From assembly GCF_000744375.1 (NCBI RefSeq), contig NZ_JQLU01000005.1, positions 1,860,001 to 1,924,000 on the forward strand: DNA of 64,000 bases. The letters run 5' to 3'. Positions 43,124 through 52,470 of this stretch are shown here, one piece after another. The stretch is from Carnobacterium gallinarum DSM 4847. GTDB lineage: Bacteria > Bacillota > Bacilli > Lactobacillales > Carnobacteriaceae. Under the pieces are notes generated by a model that was given only the letters and a program-made list of their open reading frames with translations, was not told the origin of the DNA and did no database searches. Both the position numbers and the translations under genes were made by a program. Each line of letters starts with the position of its first letter. Within the stretch, counting starts at the first letter, position 1.

Positions 43124-44179
43124 ATGACAATTGAAGATCGAAAAAATCAACATGTGGATTTAGCTGAAGCGATGTTTCATCGGCGTAATTCCTCTGACTA
43201 TGATGATTTACGCTTTGTTCATCACTCTTTTCCCGAAATAAAAGTTAATGATGTTGCCTTAGATACTCAGTTCCTAGGACTTAATTTTACTAGTCCTTTT
43301 TATATAAATGGAATGACTGGCGGCAGCGAAAAAACGAAAAAAATTAATGGGGATTTAGCGATTATCGCTAGAGAAACTGGGTTGGCAATGGCGACAGGTT
43401 CTCAAAGTGCAGCAATTAAGAAGCCTGAATTAACAGATACATTTCAAATTATTCGCAAACATAACCCTGATGGACTTATTTTTGCGAATTTAGGCGCAGG
43501 TAATACAGTCGAAGCAGGGAAAAAAGCTGTAGATATGCTGCAAGCGAATGTCTTGCAAATACATATCAATGCTCCTCAAGAGTTGATTATGCCTGAAGGT
43601 GATCGTGATTTCAGTAATTGGTTAAGTGAAATTGAAAAAATGGTCAACGAAATTCAAGTGCCGATTCTTGTGAAAGAAGTTGGCTTTGGCATGAGTCGTG
43701 AAACCATTCAACAGCTAGTAAACATCGGCGTTCAAGGTGTGGATGTTAGTGGTCGTGGTGGAACGAATTTTGCAGCAATTGAGAATGCCCGTCGTCAAAC
43801 ACAGGAATTAGCATATCTTGAAAGTTGGGGACAATCGAGTATTATTTCTTTATTGGAAGCTCAAGAGTTTCAAGCTTCGATTCAATTGCTAGCCTCTGGT
43901 GGTATCCGAAATCCTTTAGATATGGTTAAGGCATTAGCTTTAGGTGCAAATGGAATCGGTATTTCTGGCTTGTTCCTACATCTATTATTAGAAAATGGAG
44001 TTGAAGCAACGATTGCGGAAGTTATTCGTTGGCAAGAACAGATTAAAACAATTCTGACTTTATTAGGTAAAACAACTATTTCTGATTTACAGAAAACGGA
44101 TTTAATTATTGGTGGCGAAGTTCGAGATTGGTGTATGGCTCGAGGAGTTGCTTATCAAGATTTTGCAAAACGTTCATAA
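43124..44179 (+). CDS. fni: type 2 isopentenyl-diphosphate isomerase
   Basis: A 351-residue FMN-dependent isomerase of IPP and DMAPP. The ATG at 43124 follows AAGGAGGGG; the frame is open further upstream but overlaps mvaK2. Characteristic segments are FYINGMTGGSEKTKKINGDL, MATGSQSAAIKKPE, LQIHINAPQELIMPEGDRDF, LVKEVGFGMSRE, GVDVSGRGGTNF and LLASGGIRNPLDM. It ends the mevalonate operon and is followed by a terminator. Confidence 0.94.
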   Translation: MTIEDRKNQHVDLAEAMFHRRNSSDYDDLRFVHHSFPEIKVNDVALDTQFLGLNFTSPFYINGMTGGSEKTKKINGDLAIIARETGLAMATGSQSAAIKKPELTDTFQIIRKHNPDGLIFANLGAGNTVEAGKKAVDMLQANVLQIHINAPQELIMPEGDRDFSNWLSEIEKMVNEIQVPILVKEVGFGMSRETIQQLVNIGVQGVDVSGRGGTNFAAIENARRQTQELAYLESWGQSSIISLLEAQEFQASIQLLASGGIRNPLDMVKALALGANGIGISGLFLHLLLENGVEATIAEVIRWQEQIKTILTLLGKTTISDLQKTDLIIGGEVRDWCMARGVAYQDFAKRS

Positions 44180-44216
44180 AAACAGGAAATCAGTCGCTGA
44201 TTTCTTGTTTTTTTTT
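44180..44216 (+). terminator. terminator of the mevalonate operon
   Basis: AGGAAATCAG pairs with CTGATTTCTT around a TCG loop, followed by nine T. Confidence 0.85.
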
Positions 44217-44459
44217 AATAAGTTGTTTTGATTTACTAGTTTTCTAAAATCAATGTTTCAATTACTTGAGTTGTTATATTTAGTATAAAGTTCAAGCTTG
44301 TTTAAAAATACTTTTTTCGCTAAGAACACTTTATCGGCCACGTGGTTTAATTTTATTAAGAAAGAATGTTTAGGACACATGAATGAAATGATGCTAGATT
44401 TTTTTAGTTATAAATCGTATAGTTAGATTAGAAAATAGAATTAAAGGAGCATATAAAAA

Positions 44460-45464
44460 ATGACGACTACATTTAAAGCATTAGTTGCGAGATTAGAAGA
44501 TGAAGAAGTTCATGCTACATTTGAGGAGTTAGCAATAAATGATTTGCCTCAAGGTGATGTATTAATTGAGGTTTATTATTCAAGTGTGAATTACAAAGAT
44601 GCCTTGGCTGTCAAGGCAGGTAGTGGTGTTGTACGGAATTATCCAATGATTCCAGGGATTGATTTAAGTGGGATTGTTCAAGAATCTAGCAATTCTGATT
44701 TTAAAGTGGGGGATGAAGTTCTAGTAACTGGCTACAAATTAGGTACAGGGCATTTTGGTGGTTTTAGTGAGTTTGCTCGTGTGCCAGCTGAATGGGTAGT
44801 GCATTTACCAGCGGGATTAAGTTTAAAGGAAGCCATGATTATAGGAACAGCAGGTTTCACAGCGGCATTATCTGTTCATCAATTAGAAGTCAATGGATTG
44901 AATCCTGAAAATCCTGGAGAGGTGTTAGTTTTAGGCGCAACAGGTGGTGTTGGCAGCATGGCGATTGCTCAGTTACAAGCATTAGGTTATCAACAAATTG
45001 CAGCTGTTTCACGAAAAGCCCAAAAAGAAGCGAGTTTTTTAACAAAATTAGGCGCAACGTCTATTTTAACGCTGGAAGAAGTTCAATTAGAGAAAAAGAG
45101 ACCTTTAGCTAAACAGCGTTGGCAAGCAGTAATAGATCCTATCGGTGGAGCGTTAGTTCCGGAGTTATTGGCACAAGTTGATTACAACGGTGGATTGGCT
45201 TTAAGTGGAAATGCGAATGGTGTGAAATTCGATGCAACAGTTTTCCCATTTATTTTACGTGGGATTAAATTATTAGGAATTGATTCGGTAGATTGTCCGA
45301 TGGAACTTCGTCAAAACTTATGGAATCATTTAGCCACAACAATGAAACCACATTATTTATCTGAAATGGTTGATAATGAGATTAGTTTAACGGATTTGCC
45401 AACGGCGTTTAGTAAGATTTTAAATGGAGAAATGCGTGGACGAACTGTAGTTAAGGTTAAGTAA
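44460..45464 (+). CDS. YhdH/YhfP-family quinone oxidoreductase
   Basis: A 334-residue NADPH-dependent medium-chain reductase without the structural zinc site. The GroES-like N-terminal domain (YYSSVNYKDALAVKAG, PGIDLSGIVQES) is followed by a Rossmann domain with VLGATGGVGSMAIAQLQALG and the ending MRGRTVVKV. The YhdH/YhfP group includes acrylyl-CoA reductase (AcuI). The physiological substrate is not evident. Single gene with its own terminator. Confidence 0.88.
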   Translation: MTTTFKALVARLEDEEVHATFEELAINDLPQGDVLIEVYYSSVNYKDALAVKAGSGVVRNYPMIPGIDLSGIVQESSNSDFKVGDEVLVTGYKLGTGHFGGFSEFARVPAEWVVHLPAGLSLKEAMIIGTAGFTAALSVHQLEVNGLNPENPGEVLVLGATGGVGSMAIAQLQALGYQQIAAVSRKAQKEASFLTKLGATSILTLEEVQLEKKRPLAKQRWQAVIDPIGGALVPELLAQVDYNGGLALSGNANGVKFDATVFPFILRGIKLLGIDSVDCPMELRQNLWNHLATTMKPHYLSEMVDNEISLTDLPTAFSKILNGEMRGRTVVKVK

Positions 45465-45503
45465 GGAAAACAGTTAAATAAAATTCATAAGAATTATCTA
45501 GAT

Positions 45504-45540
45504 AAAGAAAGACGCCATTCGTGGAGTCTTTCTTTTTTTG
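45504..45540 (+). terminator. Rho-independent terminator
   Basis: AAAGAAAGAC and GTCTTTCTTT form a 10-bp stem followed by T. Confidence 0.8.
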
Positions 45541-45546
45541 TTCTAC

Positions 45547-45597
45547 TTGAAATATAACTAAATTGTGATATAGTATGTATAGAACAAGATGTTCTAT
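45547..45597 (+). promoter_or_regulatory. promoter with inverted-repeat operator for the yxlEFG-like operon
   Basis: TTGAAA (45547-45552) and TATAGT (45569-45574) are 16 bases apart. ATAGAACA (45579-45586) and TGTTCTAT (45590-45597) form a perfect 8-bp inverted repeat with a 3-base spacer across the expected start of transcription, as for a repressor site. No regulator gene is adjacent. Confidence 0.6.
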
Positions 45598-45626
45598 CTA
45601 AGCTATAACAAAAAGGAGATCTATTA

Positions 45627-45845
45627 ATGAATCTACACATGAATATTCAAGAAAATTTTGATTTTAAAGCAATTTTACCAATTATTATTTTATATTTTAT
45701 TTTAATTTTAATCGCTTTAGTTGATTTAATTCGCTATCGCAAAGAACGTAAAAATGTTGGGATTTGGTTTGCAGTCGTTATTTTAGTCAGCATGTTTGGC
45801 CCGATAGTGTATTTTATTTTTGGAAGAAAGGAAAAAAATAAATGA
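45627..45845 (+). CDS. PLDc_N-type small membrane protein (YxlE-like)
   Basis: A 72-residue protein with two membrane helices (ILPIIILYFILILIALVDLI and FAVVILVSMFGPIVYFIFGR) ending in charged residues, the phospholipase-D nuclease N-terminal (PLDc_N) fold. The same small protein precedes an ABC ATPase and permease in the B. subtilis yxlDEFG (SigY) operon. Its stop overlaps the ATPase start. It probably modulates or stabilises the transporter. Confidence 0.78.
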   Translation: MNLHMNIQENFDFKAILPIIILYFILILIALVDLIRYRKERKNVGIWFAVVILVSMFGPIVYFIFGRKEKNK

Positions 45846-46747
45846 AAATAGAAGTGAAACATGTTAGCAAAGGATTTAAAAATAAGAAAGTTGTAAAGGA
45901 TATCTCTTTTGAATTAGATTCTAATGAATGTATGGCGCTGATAGGTCCCAATGGTGCTGGAAAAACAACCTTGATTAAGATGATTGTGGGTGTACTAGAA
46001 ACCGATACTGGTGCTGTTTACATGGATGGCAAAAAAATGGATAAACAGAAAAAATGGATTGGTTATTTACCACAGACACCGCAATTTTTTCAATGGATGA
46101 CAGCAAATGAAACGCTATATTTTATGGGCGAATTATCTGGGATTTTTAAAGAAATATTAGCAAAGGAAATTCCATTGGTACTTGAAAAAGTTGGATTATC
46201 TGATAGTAAACATCAAAAAATTGGTGGGTTTTCTGGAGGAATGAAGCAACGGTTAGGAATTGCGCAAGCGATTTTACATAAGCCAGCCTTTCTGGTGATG
46301 GATGAACCGGTTTCTGCATTAGATCCAATTGGAAGAAGAGAAGTCTTGACGATTTTGGAAGAGCTTAAAAAGGAGACAGCCATTATTTTCTCGACTCATA
46401 TTTTAAGTGATGCAAGTGAGATTTGTGAGCGTTTCTTCATGATGAAAGCTGGTGAAATGATCTTAGATTCATCAGCAGAAGATTTGTTAAATCAACAAGT
46501 TAGTAATCAATTGTTGATTCGTTTTGTTGGATATTACCCAGAATTACTAGAGAAATTAAAAGCTCAATCATGGATAACTAAGGTGAATGAAACACCACAA
46601 CAATGGATAATAGAAGTAGAAGAATTACTTGAACATAAAGAGGAAGTCTTAAGAATGTTAATAGAGGAACACGTGAATTTAGTGACATTTGATGTGAAAA
46701 AAGAAAGTTTGGAAGAGCTATTTTTGAAAGAGGTGGTTGGTTCATGA
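45842..46747 (+). CDS. ABC transporter ATPase (YxlF-like)
   Basis: A 301-residue ATPase with Walker A GPNGAGKTT, Q-loop in YLPQTPQFF, signature FSGGMKQRLG and Walker B FLVMDEPVSALDPIGR. The C-terminal 80 residues are the regulatory extension seen in exporter ATPases. It overlaps the PLDc_N gene and the permease gene by 4 bases each. The transported compound is unknown; related systems handle peptides or envelope stress. Confidence 0.9.
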   Translation: MKIEVKHVSKGFKNKKVVKDISFELDSNECMALIGPNGAGKTTLIKMIVGVLETDTGAVYMDGKKMDKQKKWIGYLPQTPQFFQWMTANETLYFMGELSGIFKEILAKEIPLVLEKVGLSDSKHQKIGGFSGGMKQRLGIAQAILHKPAFLVMDEPVSALDPIGRREVLTILEELKKETAIIFSTHILSDASEICERFFMMKAGEMILDSSAEDLLNQQVSNQLLIRFVGYYPELLEKLKAQSWITKVNETPQQWIIEVEELLEHKEEVLRMLIEEHVNLVTFDVKKESLEELFLKEVVGS

Positions 46748-47526
46748 GTAATTTAATTGTACTAGTTAGAAAGGAATGGAAGCAATCTTTAAGAGATTAT
46801 AAGCTACTATGGTTACCAATCGTTTTTATCATATTAGGAATTACTCAACCATTAATGATACAATTTTTACCAGAGATTTTAAAATCAATGGGGAATGCAG
46901 AGGGCTTACAGATTGACGTAGTGAAACAAAGTGGTGCTAGTATCTTAAGTTCAACTTATGGGCAATTTGATCAAATAGGAATGATTATCTTAGTTGTTAG
47001 TATGATGGGGGTAGTGTACGTTGAAAAAGCCAATGGAATGTTGGATTTTATTTTGACACGACCTGTTTCAGCAACGACTTATATTTGGAGCAAGTATCTA
47101 GGTCAGTTTAGTATTGTTATTTTGGCACTAGGTCTAGGCTATCTAGGTTCAATTTATTACACGTTGTTATATTATTCTACAATTCCTGTGAAAACGATGG
47201 TAGTTAGTTTTTCTCTATATTTACTATGGATAGTTTTGGTGTTTAGCATTATTGTTTGTTTTAGTACGTTATTAAATGGACAAGGTGGCATTGCCGTTTG
47301 TTCGCTAGTTGTGAGTCAAGGTCTTAAAATTATTTCTAGTTTTGATAGTATGATCAATAAATTTAATCCAGCAATGTTAAGCAATCAAGCTGTAAACGTT
47401 CTTTTATCAGGAAAAGTAGCTGACGATTTATTTTGGCAAGTTGGGGTTTTATGTATTTTCCTTTTGGGGGTTTTAGTTGGAACTACGTGGTTTATTGGAA
47501 ATAAAAAATATAGTATTGAGTCATAA
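46744..47526 (+). CDS. ABC-2 type permease (YxlG-like)
   Basis: A 260-residue membrane protein with six helices (WLPIVFIILGITQPLMIQFL, MIILVVSMMGVVYVEKANGM, FSIVILALGLGYLGSIYYTL and others). It has the NosY/YxlG-type layout with MLDFILTRPVSATTYIWSKY after the second helix. It completes the transporter encoded by the two overlapping upstream genes. Confidence 0.88.
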   Translation: MSNLIVLVRKEWKQSLRDYKLLWLPIVFIILGITQPLMIQFLPEILKSMGNAEGLQIDVVKQSGASILSSTYGQFDQIGMIILVVSMMGVVYVEKANGMLDFILTRPVSATTYIWSKYLGQFSIVILALGLGYLGSIYYTLLYYSTIPVKTMVVSFSLYLLWIVLVFSIIVCFSTLLNGQGGIAVCSLVVSQGLKIISSFDSMINKFNPAMLSNQAVNVLLSGKVADDLFWQVGVLCIFLLGVLVGTTWFIGNKKYSIES

Positions 47527-47531
47527 AAAGA

Positions 47532-47574
47532 AGAGCGCCAACTAAAACTAGTTGTTAGTTTTAGTTGGCGCTCT
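47532..47574. terminator. long perfect inverted repeat after the permease gene
   Basis: Positions 47532-47550 and 47556-47574 are exact inverted repeats (19 bp, 5-base loop). No T-run follows, so it may act as an mRNA-stabilising stem or weak terminator. Confidence 0.6.
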
Positions 47575-48067
47575 AAATCTGTAGTAAGCATTTGATGGTT
47601 TTAAACTACGATTTTTATTTAAATAAATTTATATTATGAAATTAGTGTTGCGTTTTGTATTTTTTGAAAGGTTAAAATTATTTCTATCGTATTAAAAAGC
47701 AATTAACCCAAGCTATTAAATTTTAGTGTATCTATTTATTCCTTTAAATAATGACTTTTCTAGATTGTATGAGTAGAATTAGATAGACATTTATTCCTCT
47801 CTTATGAAAAATATTGATTAAATTTAATGATTATTTAAATAAATCAGGAAAAATATTGGAATTTCTTAACTAGTTTAGTGTAAGCTTAATCCAAGTATCA
47901 ATGTATTTGCAGAAATAAGTTAACAAGATAGAAAATAGTTGCTAGTCCTTAAGACGGAGTCCGTTGTACTTCTTAGGCACAATTTTTTTCTATTGAAGAA
48001 TACGGTAAACTTTATATAGTGAGCATTTATAATGTTATTTAAAATCACAAATCAAGGAGGAGTTTGG
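47575..48067. other. intergenic region with leader-like hairpin
   Basis: About 490 AT-rich bases without a gene. At 47945-47989, CCTTAAGA and TCTTAGG can pair (one bulge) and are followed by a run of seven T, resembling a weak terminator or attenuator in front of the bacitracin-type ABC genes. Confidence 0.4.
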
Positions 48068-48994
48068 ATGAGTGAGGAAGTTTTAGTCGCTAAAGGGTTG
48101 ACTAAAAAAATTGGAGGAAAAGCAATTGTAGATTCTATTGGTTTCACAATTAATAAAGGAGAGATTATTGGTTTATTGGGACCTAATGGTGCTGGGAAAA
48201 CAACGCTTATTCGGATGTTAACCGGTTTAATTTCTCGTAGTGAAGGGACAGTTACGATTAATAATAATGATTTAGATAAGGAATTTAGGGAATGTATGGA
48301 AGAAGTTGGAGCAATTATTGAAAATCCTGAATTTTATAATTATTTAAGTGGTTGGGAGAATTTAAAACAATTTGCACGAATGAGTCGCAAAACGATTACG
48401 GATGAAACGATTCGACGAATTGTAGAGCAAGTAAAATTAACCGAGAGTATTCAAGATAAAGTAAAAACCTATTCATTAGGTATGCGTCAACGTTTAGGGA
48501 TTGCGCAAGCTATCTTACATCATCCAGCTTTACTGATTCTAGATGAACCTTTAAATGGTGTGGATCCTAAGGGGATGCATGATTTTCGAGAATTAATGCG
48601 GGATATTGTCGAAAGTGGAACAAGTATTTTAATTTCCAGTCATTTGCTAGCTGAAATGGAGCAGTTAGCTGATAAAATTTTAATTATTGAAAATGGCAAA
48701 TTAACCCATATCGAGGAATTAAAAAAATCAGCAATTGCTACACAGGAGGGAATGGTTCAACTTATAATTGAAACAGCTGAGATTCCTTTGTTACACAAAG
48801 AAATTGTTGAGATGGGGTTAACTGTTCTATTTTGCGAAGAAAATCGAGTAATGATTGAGATTGAAAAAGATCAAATTCCATCCTTTATTAATCATGGAGT
48901 GCAAGCGGGAATTCCTTTTTATGGGGTAATACCGTATACTCCGACACTTGAAGAACGTTTCTTGGAGTTGACTAAAGGAGGAAGCCTAAAATGA
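48068..48994 (+). CDS. ABC transporter ATPase (BcrA-like)
   Basis: A 308-residue ATPase from the ATG at 48068, which follows AAGGAGG; a frame from 48032 lacks such a site. Walker A is GPNGAGKTT, the signature SLGMRQRLG, and Walker B LLILDEPLNGVDPKG, with the ENPEFYNYLSGWENLKQFAR region typical of BcrA and lantibiotic-immunity ATPases. It overlaps the permease gene by 4 bases. It probably exports or removes a peptide antibiotic or lipid. Confidence 0.88.
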   Translation: MSEEVLVAKGLTKKIGGKAIVDSIGFTINKGEIIGLLGPNGAGKTTLIRMLTGLISRSEGTVTINNNDLDKEFRECMEEVGAIIENPEFYNYLSGWENLKQFARMSRKTITDETIRRIVEQVKLTESIQDKVKTYSLGMRQRLGIAQAILHHPALLILDEPLNGVDPKGMHDFRELMRDIVESGTSILISSHLLAEMEQLADKILIIENGKLTHIEELKKSAIATQEGMVQLIIETAEIPLLHKEIVEMGLTVLFCEENRVMIEIEKDQIPSFINHGVQAGIPFYGVIPYTPTLEERFLELTKGGSLK

Positions 48995-50043
48995 TGAATT
49001 TAGTAGTGAATGAAATTCGGAAGTTAGTTTTTAGACGTTCTTTTATTGTCTATTTGGTAATGCTTTTTGCATTGGTAGGATTAGTAGGAGTGCTTATGAA
49101 GTACTCTTATAACTTTAATTCTGATGAATATTATGTAGAAGAAAATGGAGTTAGTGTTCAAAAATTTGTTGAAAAAGGTACACCAATTTTCGGTTTTAGG
49201 GATGATAACACACCAATTACTAGTCTTGAAGAGAGAACTACAATCAGTCGTGATAACTATTTAGCTGTTCAGGCGAACCGTGATGAAAGCTATCCCAATG
49301 AACTGATTTCTGCCAAAAAAGAGCTAGATTATTATGAAGTCTATCTAAGACAAGGAATTGTACCTATTACTACAAATAATGGTGGCGAATCAGCAGGTGC
49401 GTTCTTTGCTGGAATGGGTGGGATGTTAAGTGTTGTAAATATGGTAGTTGTAATTGTAGCCAGCATGATCGTGGCTTCTGAATTCAATGGTGGAACGATT
49501 AAACTATTGCTCATTCGACCATATAAACGTAGTCAAATCTTATTTTCTAAGTTAATTGTTTGTTTATTATTTGCAGCATTTGTGACAGTATTTACGATGA
49601 TATCCGCGGCTATTATTGGAATGCTTTTATTTCCCATTCAATCTTTTATGCTGCCTGCATCTATCTCTACAGGTGGGACATCGGCTTTGAAAGCAGGATT
49701 TATTTTAGGCTTAACAAATTATTTGTTATTAATTGTTTACACTAGCATAGCTTTAATGATTTCAGCTGTCTTCCGTTCTCAAGCATTAGCAGTAGGTATC
49801 GGCATGTTAGTTGTCTTCAGTAGCTCGTTAATTAATGTTTTTCTATCAATGCTGATTCCAAAATTGGAACCTTTAAAATGGTTGATATTCAATCTGCTAA
49901 ATGTAAATGATTTAGGTAAAGGCTTTGCAATTCCTGGTGAGCTTAGTCTGTTGCAAACATCCATTGGTCTCTTAGTTTATAGCGGATTGTTTTATTTAAT
50001 TGCTGATTATATATTTAAAAAACGTGATGTGGCATTAAGTTAA
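48991..50043 (+). CDS. ABC transporter permease (BcrB/ABC-2 family)
   Basis: A 350-residue membrane protein. One N-terminal helix (SFIVYLVMLFALVGLVGVLM) is followed by an extracellular domain of about 120 residues, then five helices (MVVVIVASMIVASEFNGGTI, LIVCLLFAAFVTVFTMISAA and others). The ASEFNGGTIKLLLIRPYKRS motif is typical of ABC-2 lantibiotic-type permeases. It works with the upstream ATPase. Confidence 0.85.
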   Translation: MMNLVVNEIRKLVFRRSFIVYLVMLFALVGLVGVLMKYSYNFNSDEYYVEENGVSVQKFVEKGTPIFGFRDDNTPITSLEERTTISRDNYLAVQANRDESYPNELISAKKELDYYEVYLRQGIVPITTNNGGESAGAFFAGMGGMLSVVNMVVVIVASMIVASEFNGGTIKLLLIRPYKRSQILFSKLIVCLLFAAFVTVFTMISAAIIGMLLFPIQSFMLPASISTGGTSALKAGFILGLTNYLLLIVYTSIALMISAVFRSQALAVGIGMLVVFSSSLINVFLSMLIPKLEPLKWLIFNLLNVNDLGKGFAIPGELSLLQTSIGLLVYSGLFYLIADYIFKKRDVALS

Positions 50044-50116
50044 TCTAGTTTATAAAGTGACTAAAGAAAAATGCTCATTTATATAAAAACAAGTCACATG
50101 AAAATTCAGTATTTGT

Positions 50117-50157
50117 AATCCCCCCAAAAGGCTAACTTTTGGGAGGATTCTATTTTG
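50117..50157 (+). terminator. Rho-independent terminator
   Basis: AATCCCCCCAAAAG pairs with CTTTTGGGAGGATT around GCTAA, followed by a short T-rich tract. Confidence 0.75.
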
Positions 50158-50518
50158 CATCTATGATATAGTTTTCTTATTTGAAATAATATAGTGTTTT
50201 AAAAGTATTTTTTTTTAGTTATGAAAAAGTAAAGATTTTTTAGGATGAATCTAGCCCTTGTTTCGTGGATGTATCATAATCCCTAACGTTTTTTCCCTTA
50301 AACGAAGGTAGTTTAAATGAAAATAAAAACAGTCCATTACGAGATGAATTTATTCAATTATTAGAACACCTCAAAATTAGGAATCAGTATGAATTTAAGT
50401 GACTAGGTAAAGCTATAATAGCCAAAAAAGTGTGAGTGGGACAAAATTCACTTTTTGGGCTATTAGGTTTATACTGTTCTGTAGGGATGAAAATACATAA
50501 GAAATTAGGAGCAAACAG
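50158..50518. other. intergenic region with possible gene fragment and hairpin
   Basis: About 360 bases without a full gene. Codons at about 50314-50401 (SPLRDEFIQLLEHLKIRNQY) read like the tail of a lost protein but have no start. AGCCAAAAAAGTG (50420-50432) and CACTTTTTGGGCT (50449-50461) form a near-perfect stem around GTGGGACAAAA, terminator-like or a dispersed hairpin element. Confidence 0.4.
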
Positions 50519-51298
50519 ATGGAAATAGGAATTATTTATTTTGTTGTAATTATTTTAGCGAATACAGTAGGCGCTTTATCAGGAATGGGAGGTGGCGTGA
50601 TAATAAAACCTGTTCTGGATGCCATTGGTGCGCACTCATTAATAGCGATTTCATTTTATTCAAGTGTTGCAGTGTTTACAATGGCAATTGTTTCAACCTT
50701 ACGTCAGTTTAAGAATGGAATTGTAATCAAATGGCAAGTGGCGTTTGCGATTTCTATTGGTTCTGTCATTGGTGGGGTGATAGGAAATCGAACATTTGAA
50801 CAATTATTAAGTTATTTTCCAGAAGAATCTGCAGTTCAATGGATTCAGATTATCTTGACGATCCTATCTCTGTTATTTGCTTTGCTTTATACAAAGAAAA
50901 ATTGGTCGGCATGGAATTTATCGAACTTAATTTGGTATGTAGCAGTAGGGTTATTTTTAGGTTTTTTATCAACTTTATTAGGAATCGGTGGTGGTCCAAT
51001 CAATGTAGCTTTGTTGATGCTTTGCTTTGGTATGCCAATTAAAGAAGCAACGGTCTATTCAATTATCACAATTTTCTTTTCTCAATTATCAAAATTAATC
51101 TCAATTGGTTTTTCTAGTGGATATCAAATCTTTGATTTAACTATGCTAATTGCAGTTATTCCAGCAGCCATTCTAGGTGGTTTTGTAGGTGCAAAATTAA
51201 GTGGACGTTTATCAGATGAGATTGTTTTAAAAGTCTATCAGCTTGTGGTAGTCGTCGTTATTGGATTGAATATTGTGAATGGAATCCGACTTAGTTAG
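50519..51298 (+). CDS. TauE/SafE-family (DUF81) permease
   Basis: A 259-residue protein with eight membrane helices in two halves. Each half has the glycine-rich signature of the family (VGALSGMGGGVIIKPVLDAI and STLLGIGGGPINVALLML). Members export sulfite, sulfoacetate or other organic anions. No neighbouring sulfur gene is present to suggest the substrate. The ATG follows TTAGGAG. Confidence 0.88.
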   Translation: MEIGIIYFVVIILANTVGALSGMGGGVIIKPVLDAIGAHSLIAISFYSSVAVFTMAIVSTLRQFKNGIVIKWQVAFAISIGSVIGGVIGNRTFEQLLSYFPEESAVQWIQIILTILSLLFALLYTKKNWSAWNLSNLIWYVAVGLFLGFLSTLLGIGGGPINVALLMLCFGMPIKEATVYSIITIFFSQLSKLISIGFSSGYQIFDLTMLIAVIPAAILGGFVGAKLSGRLSDEIVLKVYQLVVVVVIGLNIVNGIRLS

Positions 51299-51315
51299 CG
51301 AAAAGATTTAAATTG

Positions 51316-51351
51316 AAAAAACACGATAACTTTTTAATTATCGTGTTTTTT
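51316..51351. terminator. bidirectional terminator
   Basis: AAAAAACACGATAA and TTATCGTGTTTTTT pair perfectly. It lies between the convergent permease and oxidase genes. Confidence 0.85.
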
Positions 51352-52470
51352 TACTATATATTTTTCAATTGGATAGTCTGTAACAGGCAAGTCAGTTGCT
51401 TGACCCATAACCAATTGCACTAACATTTTTCCAAGCAGTGGACCTGAAGTTAAGCCGGAAGATCCTAAACCACTAGCAGCATAAAGACCAGGATTATTAG
51501 GAACTTCACCAAAAAATGGAGCAAAATCCGACGTATATGCACGAGTTCCAACTTTAGTTTCCACAAGCGTTGCAGTGTTTAAGGCTGGGGCAATGTCACT
51601 AGCTTCTTGGATCATGGCTTGAATTTGTACTTGACTAGGAGTCAAATCATAACCTTGATCATTCTCATGCGTAGCCCCAACTAAAATATGCCCATCTGCA
51701 AATGGAATAATATCTTTTTCTCCATGAGGAATAACGACTGGCCAATTTTCTGAATCTTTCATATTAGACAGGTGAACATGAGCTAGTTGTCCTTTTTGGG
51801 GACGAATATCTACTTGATAACCAAGGGGCACCAATAGATTTGGCAGCCAAGCGCCAACAGCTAGGATAACTTGCTGAACTTCTTTTTCAATAGTATCAGT
51901 TTTAATTAAATAGTTACGTTCAGGAGTAGATTCAATTGAAACTTTAGTTGAATGAACCGTAGCGCCGAGGGCAATGGCTTCTTGAATTAACTTTTTAGTC
52001 AGTAATTGTCCATCAATTCGTGCGCCACCACTAGCAAATAAAGCTGAGTCTTTCGTTACTAACAAGGGGATTTTTTTAGTGATTTCTTCTGCAGATAAAA
52101 TCTGTAAATCACCTATTTCAGGTGCCGTTTCACGCCTTTTTAAGGCTAATTTTTCTAATTTCAATAAAGTTGCTGGATTTTTTTTGAAGACTAATGCTCC
52201 AACTTGCTGATAAATAGCAGAATGATGAATATCTTCAGCTAGATCAGTCATTAAGGTTGGATAAAAAGCAGCGCCGTTTGAAGCCAAACGGTACCATTCT
52301 TGATTCCGACGTTGAGAAAGCCATGGGCAAATAATGCCAGCAGCAGCTGAAGTCGCTTGTCCAGTACCTTCATCATAGACAGTAACGGAATATCCCGCTT
52401 TACTTAAATAAAAAGCGGCTGTAGCGCCAACAATACCCGCACCAATAACTGCAATTTCTTGATTTTTCAT
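51334..52470 (-). CDS. DAO-family FAD-dependent oxidoreductase
   Basis: A 378-residue flavoenzyme of the D-amino-acid/glycine oxidase (DAO) superfamily. The dinucleotide-binding motif AVIGAGIVGATAAFYLSKAG opens the protein, and VGATHENDQGYDLTP and GLYAASGLGSSGLTSGPLLG near the end bind FAD. The likely reaction is oxidation of an amino acid or secondary amine. The last codons overlap the terminator. The substrate is not predictable from sequence alone. Confidence 0.87.
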   Translation of the reverse strand: MKNQEIAVIGAGIVGATAAFYLSKAGYSVTVYDEGTGQATSAAAGIICPWLSQRRNQEWYRLASNGAAFYPTLMTDLAEDIHHSAIYQQVGALVFKKNPATLLKLEKLALKRRETAPEIGDLQILSAEEITKKIPLLVTKDSALFASGGARIDGQLLTKKLIQEAIALGATVHSTKVSIESTPERNYLIKTDTIEKEVQQVILAVGAWLPNLLVPLGYQVDIRPQKGQLAHVHLSNMKDSENWPVVIPHGEKDIIPFADGHILVGATHENDQGYDLTPSQVQIQAMIQEASDIAPALNTATLVETKVGTRAYTSDFAPFFGEVPNNPGLYAASGLGSSGLTSGPLLGKMLVQLVMGQATDLPVTDYPIEKYIVKKHDN

